Source: an uncultured Tabrizicola sp. (lineage in GTDB: Bacteria > Pseudomonadota > Alphaproteobacteria > Rhodobacterales > Rhodobacteraceae). From it: a stretch of DNA of 12,546 nt. Position numbers and translations under genes: made by a program. Positions 1 through 6,079 of the stretch are shown here, one piece after another; within the stretch, counting starts at the first letter, position 1, and every line of letters begins with the position of its first letter. A model generated the notes under the pieces. That model saw nothing but the letters and a program-made list of their open reading frames with translations. It was not told the DNA's origin and searched no databases. The DNA is taken from positions 1 to 12,546 of the forward strand of contig CALLZQ010000695.1 of the NCBI GenBank assembly GCA_937858255.1, given 5' to 3'.

Positions 1-17
1 GACAGGATCTGGGTCAT
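1..17 (-). CDS. Start of the next early phage gene (partial, five codons)
   Basis: An ATG at 17-15 on the minus strand overlaps the TGA stop of the Ner gene by 4 bp (ATGA). It is preceded by AAGAGG about 8 nt upstream, inside the end of the Ner gene. It reads MTQIL before leaving the window. This arrangement indicates translational coupling in the early operon. In Mu-like phages the gene after ner is commonly transposase A, but five residues cannot identify it. Confidence 0.5.
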
Positions 18-319
18 GCTGCCGACCTCTTGTCAGCGGGAGCACCCTCTTTTTTACTCGCCACCGGCGGGTATTTCGCGATATCCAGAATCCGAGGCTT
101 CCGTTGATGATGACGGTCCGGCCACAGTTCTTCGGGCTTCATGCCGAGGAACTCGGCAACGATCTTCTGCGCCTTGAAATGGGGCGTGGAACGCAGCTTG
201 CGGGTCGCGCCCAACGGAAGACCGTTGCGCTTTGCAAGCTCCGTCAGGGTCATGCCGCGGCGATGGATCTCGGCGACAATGCCGGGCCAGTCCAGCGCCG
301 GGACGGGGCGTTGGGTCAT
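14..319 (-). CDS. ner: Ner-like phage DNA-binding regulator (Nlp/SfsB family)
   Basis: A 101-residue protein. Ner of phage Mu is a small helix-turn-helix protein that represses the early and repressor promoters during lytic growth. The N-terminal part (about residues 10-70) has the family layout: DWPGIVAEIHRRG, then a helix-turn-helix around 24-42 (TLTELAKRNGLPLGATR), then KAQKIVAEFLGMKPEELWPDRH, whose ending EELWPDRH is characteristic. A basic, proline-rich tail (71-101) extends beyond the usual short Ner. The frame is open back to an ATG at 427, but the start at 319 is chosen because GAGGAAATCCC lies directly upstream as a good ribosome-binding site and the conserved domain begins just after it. 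The gene diverges from the S24 repressor and probably heads the early operon that continues off the left edge. Family assignment is confident; regulatory role is inferred from Mu. Confidence 0.9.
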   Translation of the reverse strand: MTQRPVPALDWPGIVAEIHRRGMTLTELAKRNGLPLGATRKLRSTPHFKAQKIVAEFLGMKPEELWPDRHHQRKPRILDIAKYPPVASKKEGAPADKRSAA

Positions 320-337
320 GGGATTTCCTCCGGGATG

Positions 338-365
338 GGCGGGTGCGTCAACACCCGCCTTTTTC
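338..365 (+). terminator. Intrinsic-terminator-like hairpin in the ner/repressor control region
   Basis: GGCGGGTG (338-345) and CACCCGCC (352-359) form a perfect 8-bp stem with a 6-nt loop, followed on the plus strand by five T residues (360-364). This is the form of a rho-independent terminator for rightward transcription. It lies upstream of the repressor, so it could stop rightward read-through antisense to ner from entering the repressor gene. On the minus strand the same hairpin would fall in or near the ner leader. The structure is seen directly; the role is inferred. Confidence 0.6.
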
Positions 366-390
366 TGAGTGACAAGGGACACAAGCGCCA

Positions 391-434
391 ACGTCAAAGA
401 AGGCGCATGAGATAGGGATAATCCCATATATGGG
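391..434. promoter_or_regulatory. Divergent promoter/operator region with two palindromes
   Basis: Two adjoining perfect palindromes, GGGATAATCCC (415-425) and CCCATATATGGG (423-434), overlap the repressor start codon at 430. GATAAT at 417-422 matches the -10 consensus in 5 of 6 positions and would place a rightward transcription start at about 429-430. No good -35 element is seen for it. On the minus strand TTGACG (revcomp of 392-397) is a good -35 for leftward ner transcription, but only a weak -10 follows at normal spacing. The palindromes are candidate operators for Ner or the repressor. This is inference from motif position only. Confidence 0.45.
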
Positions 435-1176
435 CGAAATCAACCCAAAAATGGATGAAAATCCACATTTGGATGACGATTCATTGATACGTGAGCGGGT
501 CGCTGCGGCAATCGTGGCGGGCGGTGGCGTAAAGGTGATGGTCGAAAAGACTGGCATCCCTTTGGGAACGTTGAGTAAATATGCTGCAAAATCTTCAACA
601 GCATCATTTGGAAATGCTGCACGCATCTCCGCTGCAGCGGGCATCGGCTTGGATGAGATCGCTTTCGGAGAAGACCCATATCCGAAACGGAACCTCCGCC
701 GAATTATGGATGACATGCGTTCGCTCTCTGAAAAGAGGTCAGAAAAACTCCGCAGTGACGACATGATCCTCCTGCCCACGTACTCCGAAGTGGAAGCATC
801 GGCCGGGCTGGGCGCCGCGCCTGTATCAGACCAGGCCGATGGCGTGATCTCGCTCAGCCCGCGATTTCTGCGTGATCAGGGGGCGGTGCCCGAAAAGTGC
901 ATGGTGATCTGGGCGCGAGGCGACAGCATGACACCGACGATTCCCGACGGATCAGCATTGATCGTAGACAACAGCCAGACCGAAATCCGCAATGGTCTGA
1001 TCATGGTACTGAACGTGGACGGCGACCTGCTGGTCAAGCGCATCCGCCGTAGCATCGCCGGCGGTATCGAACTGATCTCAGACAACCCGGCCTACAAACC
1101 AGAACCAATTCCACCTGCTCTCCTGCCGCAACTGCACGTAGTAGGCCGGGTAGTCTATTTCTGCCGTACGCCTTAG
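430..1176 (+). CDS. LexA-like S24-family phage repressor (Mu c-type regulator)
   Basis: A 248-residue lysogeny repressor with an N-terminal DNA-binding region and a C-terminal LexA/S24 self-cleaving domain. A helix-turn-helix lies around residues 33-58 (KVMVEKTGIPLGTLSKYA). The C-terminal domain shows GDSMTPTIPDG with catalytic Ser166 and LLVKRI with catalytic Lys203; the 37-residue spacing equals that of LexA (Ser119/Lys156). A candidate self-cleavage bond is Ala125-Gly126 in ASAGLGA. These residues predict RecA-stimulated cleavage and SOS induction of the prophage. The ATG at 430 has only a weak AGGGA 11 nt upstream and sits where transcription from the GATAAT box would begin, so the message may be leaderless; a later ATG at 451 has no better site. 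The next gene's ribosome-binding site overlaps this stop codon. Confidence 0.9.
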   Translation: MGEINPKMDENPHLDDDSLIRERVAAAIVAGGGVKVMVEKTGIPLGTLSKYAAKSSTASFGNAARISAAAGIGLDEIAFGEDPYPKRNLRRIMDDMRSLSEKRSEKLRSDDMILLPTYSEVEASAGLGAAPVSDQADGVISLSPRFLRDQGAVPEKCMVIWARGDSMTPTIPDGSALIVDNSQTEIRNGLIMVLNVDGDLLVKRIRRSIAGGIELISDNPAYKPEPIPPALLPQLHVVGRVVYFCRTP

Positions 1177-1185
1177 GAAAACATA

Positions 1186-1950
1186 ATGAAAACAATTTTT
1201 TATACAATCTTTGCACTTGCTGCGTATTCTTCAGCTTTCGCTCAGGGTAAATCAACGTACAGCGAAGATGGTTTCTATATCAGTATCTTAGAGGATGGGA
1301 GTGGCTCTGTCTCCCGCTCAAAAGACATATTTGAACCGCACTGGTCGTTCTTCTGCCAAGTCGACGCCATGTCTGACCAGCGCATGTGTGTGTTCCATCG
1401 CGGGCTTGGTGGGCTGTTTATCTCTTACGGTGGACAGCCCGCCCCCCAGAGTATCTGCGTATTTGGCCATGATTTTCCTGGTCGGATCGCCATGATCCGT
1501 GTGGACAAACTTCCCCCCGTAGAAACTGACCTGAGTGGCTGCACCTCCGCCAAGCCACTTTTGGACCAACTCATTGCGGGCTCCAACGTTACGGTAAGGC
1601 GCTATGAGTGGCCTCGGGACTGGCCAGTCGATGAGACATCGACCTTGGATGGTTTTCACATGACGATGAAGGTCATCGACAAAGCATTCTTTAACTCTTC
1701 CGGGCTTCAGCCGACTCCTGATGACGTACCAGGCTTCGCGGTCAATCTCATGATCCAAATTGAACGGGAGCTAGACCTACGTTGCCGGGGGACCGAAGGC
1801 GCGGACCCTGCATCGACCGTATGTGATGAGCGCAATAAAATGGGCGTTCACCTTTACGATGTTGGATGGTGCTACGGCAAAGTCGATGAGCCAGGATTTA
1901 AGCACAAATGGCACAAATGCGTTGCAGACTCTTGGCGACCCTCCCGCTGA
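1186..1950 (+). CDS. Secreted eight-cysteine hypothetical protein, prophage cargo
   Basis: A 254-residue protein of unknown function. Residues 1-19 form a signal peptide (basic Lys2, hydrophobic stretch, AFA-Q cleavage site), so it should be exported to the periplasm or beyond. The mature part has eight cysteines (57, 68, 91, 119, 200, 213, 229, 245), enough for four disulfides. Its first half (HWSFFCQV, then two more Cys-containing strands, then DLSGC) loosely resembles IalB-type periplasmic proteins, but I do not claim that family. The C-terminus (VGWCYGKVDEPGFKHKWHKC) looks like a compact cysteine motif. Start: AGGAAA at 1175-1180, overlapping the repressor stop TAG, with 7-nt spacing to the ATG. 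It is therefore probably co-transcribed with the repressor and made in the lysogen, suggesting lysogenic conversion. Base composition is clearly less GC-rich than the host genes. Confidence 0.8.
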   Translation: MKTIFYTIFALAAYSSAFAQGKSTYSEDGFYISILEDGSGSVSRSKDIFEPHWSFFCQVDAMSDQRMCVFHRGLGGLFISYGGQPAPQSICVFGHDFPGRIAMIRVDKLPPVETDLSGCTSAKPLLDQLIAGSNVTVRRYEWPRDWPVDETSTLDGFHMTMKVIDKAFFNSSGLQPTPDDVPGFAVNLMIQIERELDLRCRGTEGADPASTVCDERNKMGVHLYDVGWCYGKVDEPGFKHKWHKCVADSWRPSR

Positions 1951-2024
1951 AAATGGCGTGGCGCTTTTCCACTGACGCGATCAAATGTTCCTGTTAAGTT
2001 CTCGCTCCCTGCCCCGGAGAGAAC

Positions 2025-2861
2025 ATGATGAACGTACCACCGACTTCACCTGTCGCGCCCTGGCTGGGCGGCAAGCGCAACCTTGCAAAGCGCATTTGCG
2101 CCATCATCGACGCCACGCCCTGCACCACCTATGCCGAACCCTTTGTCGGCATGGGTGGCATCTTCCTGCGCCGGGCTGTCAGGCCGCGGGCCGAGGTGAT
2201 CAACGATGCTGGCCGCGATGTGGCAAACCTCTTCCGCATCCTTCAGCGGCACTACCCCCAGTTTCTGGAGGTGCTGCGGTTCCAGTTGACGACCCGCGCC
2301 GAATTCTATCGCCTGATTGACACCAATCCTGACACCCTGACCGACCTCGAGCGCGCGGCGCGATTCCTGTATCTTCAGCGTACAGCCTTTGGCGGCAAGG
2401 TGTCGGGCCGGAACTTTGGCGTCAGCAAGGACAGGCCTGCGCGCTTCAACCTGACCACGCTGGAGCCGATGCTGGAGGACCTCCACAGCCGCCTTGCCGG
2501 GGTGGTGATCGAATGCCTGGACTTCGGGGCCTTCATCACCCGCTATGACGGGGCAGGAACGCTCTTCTACCTCGACCCGCCGTATTGGGGATGCGAAGAT
2601 GACTATGGCAAACAGCTGTTCCAGCGCACCGATTTCCGGCGCCTGGCAGACCAGCTGGCCACGATCGACGGCAAGTTCATTCTGTCGCTGAACGACACTC
2701 CCGAGGTGCGCCACATTTTTGGGGGCTTTAACCTGACCGAAGTCCGCACCCGCTACACCATCAGCTCCAACGCCAAGGATGGCGCCAGAGAACGTGGCGA
2801 ATTGCTGATCAGCAATTGGGCGGTTGACTGTCAGGATGAGGTTGCGCGTCCCGAATCCTGA
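2025..2861 (+). CDS. DNA adenine-N6 methyltransferase, D12 class (Dam-like)
   Basis: A 278-residue enzyme predicted to transfer a methyl group from S-adenosylmethionine to adenine N6 in DNA. Motifs in D12-class order: PWLGGKR (12-18, motif X), EPFVGMGG (38-45, AdoMet-binding motif I), VINDAGRDVANLF (58-70, like the family's IND...L.N.Y), and catalytic DPPY (184-187, motif IV) in FYLDPPYWG. Length is typical for Dam. Target sequence cannot be read from the protein; GATC is the usual one for the class. Two adjacent ATGs occur; GGAGAGA (2016-2022) favours the second (2028), making a 277-residue protein. No restriction enzyme is adjacent, so it is an orphan methylase, probably cargo protecting phage DNA or altering expression. 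It is the last gene before the prophage end. Confidence 0.92.
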   Translation: MMNVPPTSPVAPWLGGKRNLAKRICAIIDATPCTTYAEPFVGMGGIFLRRAVRPRAEVINDAGRDVANLFRILQRHYPQFLEVLRFQLTTRAEFYRLIDTNPDTLTDLERAARFLYLQRTAFGGKVSGRNFGVSKDRPARFNLTTLEPMLEDLHSRLAGVVIECLDFGAFITRYDGAGTLFYLDPPYWGCEDDYGKQLFQRTDFRRLADQLATIDGKFILSLNDTPEVRHIFGGFNLTEVRTRYTISSNAKDGARERGELLISNWAVDCQDEVARPES

Positions 2862-2874
2862 CATTTCCCAAGCC

Positions 2875-2882
2875 GGAAACCT
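2875..2882 (-). repeat. GGTTTCC motif copy E (candidate transposase site)
   Basis: Plus-strand GGAAACCT; on the minus strand AGGTTTCCGGC. Innermost of the five copies, about 400 bp from the phage end and just after the methyltransferase gene. Confidence 0.5.
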
Positions 2883-2961
2883 CACCATCAGTCCAAAAGG
2901 ATATCCTTCGGCCTTTCCCATTGATTTCGCTTCGTTTCTTCAGCGATCTTTCAATGATCTG

Positions 2962-2988
2962 AGGTTTCCTGCGTCAGGTCGGAAACCT
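2962..2988. repeat. Inverted pair of GGTTTCC motifs (copies B and C)
   Basis: AGGTTTCC (2962-2969) and GGAAACCT (2981-2988) are perfect 8-bp inverted repeats separated by 11 bp. Copy B continues as TGCGT, identical over 13 bp to the copy nearest the phage end (3246-3258). Copy C shares GGTCGGAAA with the copy at 3044. Likely protein-binding sites, most simply for the transposase. Confidence 0.6.
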
Positions 2989-3043
2989 ACCCTTGCCCTG
3001 CGACGCTACCACACGCCTTTTGCGCAGGTTGTCTTGTCGATAC

Positions 3044-3056
3044 GGTCGGAAAACCG
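3044..3056 (-). repeat. GGTTTCC-like motif copy D
   Basis: Plus-strand GGTCGGAAAACCG shares its first nine bases with 2977-2985 and carries one extra A in the core. A diverged member of the same repeat family. Confidence 0.45.
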
Positions 3057-3245
3057 CTTACATGACAAAGTGTTAGCTTATGTTCGCCAATGCGCGGCAA
3101 TTGCAGCCTAGATGTTGTTCAGATGCGCACTATCGGCCCTCAAATCGCACATTTTCATCTACCAAATTTCATACGCCTACCAGCGTACGGCCCTGCTAAA
3201 ACGCCTCTTTTTCTCTATTGTTCAATGGCTTGTGCTTCTGGCCTC

Positions 3246-3284
3246 AGGTTTCCTGCGTTCTGCCAATGCTACCATCCCCCTACA
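3246..3284 (-). repeat. Prophage terminus with outermost repeat copy (A)
   Basis: The minus strand begins TGTAGGGGGATGG at 3284, the 5'-TG start shared by Mu-family ends, and reaches the repeat core (plus-strand AGGTTTCCTGCGT, 3246-3258) 27-39 nt inward. The exact end is set by the point where the host response-regulator frame stops making family sense. Confirmation needs the opposite end, outside the window. Confidence 0.7.
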
Positions 3285-3906
3285 GCAGGCGGCTGATCCG
3301 GGCATCCATGCTGCGGTCAAAGGGCTCACCATGGCGATTTCCCGTTGCATCCATCAGGTTTGAGCGGCTGAGAACCCGACCCGGGGCGCGCAGAAAAGCC
3401 TCGAGAAGGGCGGTTTCGGCTGAGGACAGGGTCAATGTCGTGCCATCGGCGCGGGTCAGGGTGCAGGCCCCCAGATCGACTGTCCAGCCGCCGAAACGGG
3501 CGATCCTGCGCCGTTCGGCCCCGGCAGAGGCATCCTGGACCATCCGGCTGCGCCGCAGCACGGCCCGCAGCCGCGCCACCAGTTCGCGCGGCTCGAAGGG
3601 TTTGACGATATAGTCATCTGCCCCGACCTCAAGGCCGACGACCCGATCCGTGACGGCGCCGCGTCCGGTGACGATGACGCGCGGCACCGAGCGCGGCAAC
3701 ACCCCGTTCGAGACCAGATCGAGACCGTCGCCATCGGGCAGCGACAGATCAATCAGGCAAAGATCAGGGCGCTGGCGACGCAATTCGCGCTCGAATTCAG
3801 CCATGCGGCGAAAGGTGCGGGTGGTGAAGCCTTGCTGCCCGAGGCTGCGCTCGATCAGGCGAGCAATATCGGGGTCGTCTTCCAGCAAATAGATCAGCGC
3901 GGACAT
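3280..3906 (-). pseudogene. OmpR-family response regulator, 3' end cut off by the prophage
   Basis: The receiver domain (residues 1-118) is intact, with acidic pocket Glu9/Asp10/Asp11, phosphoacceptor Asp53, Thr80 and Lys102. A winged-helix output domain begins near 136 but ends at 208 in SMDARISRLL. In OmpR-family proteins this segment is the recognition helix and normally continues as RRKL, then a wing ending in a GYxF-type strand; all that is missing. Residue 208 is encoded by one host base plus the phage TG, and the stop TAG is phage DNA. Host sequence breaks exactly where an Arg codon starting with C would be expected. The start at 3906 lies 2 bp after the kinase stop, with AAAGG about 9 nt upstream, so it is translationally linked to the kinase. 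Phosphorylation may still work, but DNA binding should be lost. Confidence 0.88.
3285..3289. other. Predicted target-site duplication, one copy (GCAGG)
   Basis: Mu-type transposition duplicates 5 bp of target. The five host bases next to the phage end are GCAGG on the plus strand. The second copy would lie beyond the unseen far end, so this is a prediction only. Confidence 0.4.
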
Positions 3907-3908
3907 GT

Positions 3909-5906
3909 TCAGACCTTTCTTTCGCCGCCGGAAGTGCGGCGCAGATGCAGGACGCTGGCAGCCCGCAAGGCATCGCTCAATTGTGCATCGCTGAACGGTT
4001 TTTGCAGGAAGGGCAGGCCCGGAAAAGGGGTGTGCCCGGTGCCTGACGGATTGATCCGCCCGCTCATCAGCACAACGGCGATCTCGGGGTATTTCTCGGA
4101 AATCGCCTGAGAGAGACCATGCCCGTCAAGACTGCCCGGCATGTTGACATCGGACAGCACGACCCCGATCGAGTTGATGCGGGACAAGAGCTGTAGCGCC
4201 TCATCCGCGTCATCCGCCTCGATCAGCGGATAGCCGATTTCGGCGATGCGCCGGCGGATGGTTCGCCGCACGCCGCGATCATCGTCGACCAGCAGGATCA
4301 GGGGCATGTGATCCGTCACACGGGCGATTTCATCCGCGGTCGACGGTTCGGGTTGTGCTTCGGGCGGTTGCGGCGGGGCTGTCAGATCGACACTTGGCAA
4401 CAGGATGGTGAATGTGGCGCCTTCGCCCGGGGCCGAGTCGACCGAAATTGCCCCGTTCGATTGTTTGGCAAAGCCATAGACCATGGAAAGCCCCAGCCCC
4501 GAACCGGCGCCCGCCGCCTTGGACGTATAGAAGGGTTCGAAAATCCGGTCGGTCTGTTCGGGCGTCATGCCGCAGCCATCGTCGGAAACGATGATCCGCA
4601 CATAGGGGCCAAAGGGGACATGCAGCAGTTCCGCCTCGCCCGGCTGCAACTGGCAGCGGCTGACTTCGACGCTGAACACGCCTTCGCCGCCGGTCGCGTC
4701 GCGCGCATTCACGGCAAGGTTCAGCAGCGCCATCTCAAGCTGCGCCCTGTCCACCATCGCATCGGGAATATCCGTGCCCGAAGTGTGGCGGATCTCAAGG
4801 CTGCGGGGCATAGAGGAGCGCAGCAAGGTACAAATATCCGCCACGGCGGTATCAATATTGGTCGGCTCTGGCGCATATTGTTCACGCCGGGCGATGGTCA
4901 GCAGACGCTGTGTCAGCCCCGAGCCCCGCCGCGCGGCGGAAATGGCCGGCGTCAGATATTCCGCCACCAGATTGCTGTCGCCCAGATGCTCGGACAACGG
5001 CACCAGATTGCCCAGAATGATGGTCAGCAGATTGTTGAAATCATGCGAGATACCGCTGGCCATGCGCCCCAGCGCATCCATCTTATGCGCCCCCATCAGC
5101 GCAGACATCGTCGCCTTGCGCCGGGTGACATCAATGGACAAGAGGTAGAATCCGATGACCTCGCCCGATGAGGGCTGTTCGGGGCGCAACAGGGTGCGGA
5201 TATCCTTGAACCGCGCGCCCGGCAGTTCGATGCGCATCTCAAAATCCACCAGCGCCCCACGACGCGACTGTTCAAAAAAACGCGCGGATTCGGCCAGCGT
5301 TCGCGGCAGAAGCACCTCGGCGGTCGAGAGGCCAATCAGATCCTCGGGCCGGAAATTATAGGCGGCGGCAAAGCGCTTATTGGCGTAAAGGAACCGCATT
5401 TCCTGATCGATATGGGCAATGCCGGCGGGCACCTCATCGGCGATCAGTTTGAGACGGGTTTCGCTGAGTTCCAGCGCCTGTGCGCGCTGTTCTGCCAGTT
5501 CGCGCAGCGCGCGCTCTCGCAGCCGCTTTTCCGAAAGATCGCGGTAAATCAGCGCCAGCCCACCGGATGTTGCGGATTCCGTCGCCTCAAGCATGACCCC
5601 ATCGGCGCGGCGATGCTCAAAGCGGCGTTGGCCGGGGCTGACAGCACGCAGCACCGCCAACCGGGCAAGATTCTCGGCTTCTCCGGGGCCAAAATCCCCC
5701 CGGCGCGCAAGATGCCGCATCAGGGCCGCCAACTCTGCCCCGGCCTGCAGCAAAGGGGCCGGTACATCCAGCAGCGTGGCAAAACGGCTGTTCCACAGGG
5801 TCAGCCGATTGTCCGCATCAAAGAAGGCGATACCTTCGTCAATCTGTCCCAGACCATCGGACGATAGCTGCGGCACATCAATCTGTCTTACGCTTCCCTG
5901 CATCAT
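3909..5906 (-). CDS. Soluble PAS-PAS hybrid sensor histidine kinase
   Basis: A 665-residue kinase without membrane segments or signal peptide, so it senses a cytoplasmic signal. Domains: first PAS about 20-125 (DEGIAFFDADNRLTLWNSRF); coiled-coil linker about 126-155; second PAS about 152-262 (ADEVPAGIAHIDQEMRFLYA); dimerisation/phosphoacceptor region about 273-340 with His288 in GISHDFNNLLT; ATPase domain about 385-505 with N box Asn400, SDDGCGM (441-447) and GSGLGLSMVYGF (468-479); receiver 535-650 with Asp586 and Lys636. The HDFNNLL box is typical of hybrid kinases. It may pass phosphate to its own receiver and to the adjacent response regulator, now truncated. Two Met codons occur; GGAGG at 5912-5908 lies 1 nt from the first and 4 nt from the second (5903), so the second may be used. 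The gene diverges from the acyl-CoA synthetase operon, which it may control. Confidence 0.92.
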   Translation of the reverse strand: MMQGSVRQIDVPQLSSDGLGQIDEGIAFFDADNRLTLWNSRFATLLDVPAPLLQAGAELAALMRHLARRGDFGPGEAENLARLAVLRAVSPGQRRFEHRRADGVMLEATESATSGGLALIYRDLSEKRLRERALRELAEQRAQALELSETRLKLIADEVPAGIAHIDQEMRFLYANKRFAAAYNFRPEDLIGLSTAEVLLPRTLAESARFFEQSRRGALVDFEMRIELPGARFKDIRTLLRPEQPSSGEVIGFYLLSIDVTRRKATMSALMGAHKMDALGRMASGISHDFNNLLTIILGNLVPLSEHLGDSNLVAEYLTPAISAARRGSGLTQRLLTIARREQYAPEPTNIDTAVADICTLLRSSMPRSLEIRHTSGTDIPDAMVDRAQLEMALLNLAVNARDATGGEGVFSVEVSRCQLQPGEAELLHVPFGPYVRIIVSDDGCGMTPEQTDRIFEPFYTSKAAGAGSGLGLSMVYGFAKQSNGAISVDSAPGEGATFTILLPSVDLTAPPQPPEAQPEPSTADEIARVTDHMPLILLVDDDRGVRRTIRRRIAEIGYPLIEADDADEALQLLSRINSIGVVLSDVNMPGSLDGHGLSQAISEKYPEIAVVLMSGRINPSGTGHTPFPGLPFLQKPFSDAQLSDALRAASVLHLRRTSGGERKV

Positions 5907-5983
5907 GCCTCCAGTCAGCCGAACAGGTTTGGCTCACGATGCGCCAGCCGCAGGCGGTTCAAAAGCGGAAATGGCATGAGGTC

Positions 5984-6003
5984 ACAATTCGATACAATTG
6001 ATC
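5984..6003. promoter_or_regulatory. Tandem 10-bp direct repeat in the kinase/synthetase divergent promoter
   Basis: ACAATTCGAT (5984-5993) is followed immediately by ACAATTGATC (5994-6003), with a third inverted partial copy at 6018-6022 (ATTGT). Centre spacing is 10 bp, one helical turn, the usual layout of OmpR-family binding sites. The site lies in the 173-bp gap between the divergent kinase and synthetase genes, in a locally AT-rich patch. It is a candidate binding site for the neighbouring response regulator; no clear -35/-10 pair was found. Confidence 0.45.
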
Positions 6004-6079
6004 GGAAATTTCGCAAGATTGTCATGTCTATGTTCTCGCCGCGGATCCGGGGGAAGAGGCCGGCCGCAGGGAGGAAGAC

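Larger units (their letters stand above)
1..3284. mobile_element. Early-gene end of a Mu-like transposable prophage (partial)
   Basis: Divergent Ner and S24-repressor genes are the hallmark of the Mu-type lysis/lysogeny switch. The right boundary is placed at 3284. On the minus strand a host response-regulator reading frame breaks off there, and the sequence continues as TGTAGGGGGATGG, starting with the 5'-TG (here TGTA) typical of Mu-family ends. Inside the boundary are repeated GGTTTCC motifs like a transposase-binding array. In Mu the repressor is the gene next to the left end; here two extra genes lie between repressor and end, so this corresponds to Mu's left end with cargo. Transposase, morphogenesis genes and the other end are not in the window. 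The local composition (1180-1950 and 3100-3240) is less GC-rich than the flanking host genes. Confidence 0.85.
2862..3284. other. Non-coding prophage terminal region
   Basis: This 423-bp stretch has no convincing gene; its short open frames have poor codon use and no family features. It holds five copies of GGTTTCC/GGAAACC, a perfect inverted repeat at 2962-2988, an AT-richer segment around 3100-3240, and the phage terminus at 3284. It fits the transposase-binding end region of a Mu-like phage. Confidence 0.7.

Noticed and set aside
14..427. Longer 137-residue version of the Ner protein starting at 427
   Set aside because: The extra 36 residues cross the control region and terminator-like hairpin; the ATG at 319 has a strong ribosome-binding site and begins the conserved domain.
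2046..2921. Long minus-strand open frame (291 codons) opposite the methyltransferase
   Set aside because: It lies antisense to a gene with clear D12 motifs, and its translation has no recognisable domain; it reflects GC-rich codon bias.
3200..3290. Frameshift or sequencing error as the cause of the short response regulator
   Set aside because: None of the three minus-strand frames beyond 3284 encodes the missing helix and wing, so the downstream host sequence is absent, not shifted.
2824..3363. Three small plus-strand open frames in the prophage end (2824-3111, 3090-3296, 3112-3363)
   Set aside because: No ribosome-binding sites, no family features and irregular codon use; two run across the phage/host junction. 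A short unknown peptide cannot be fully excluded.
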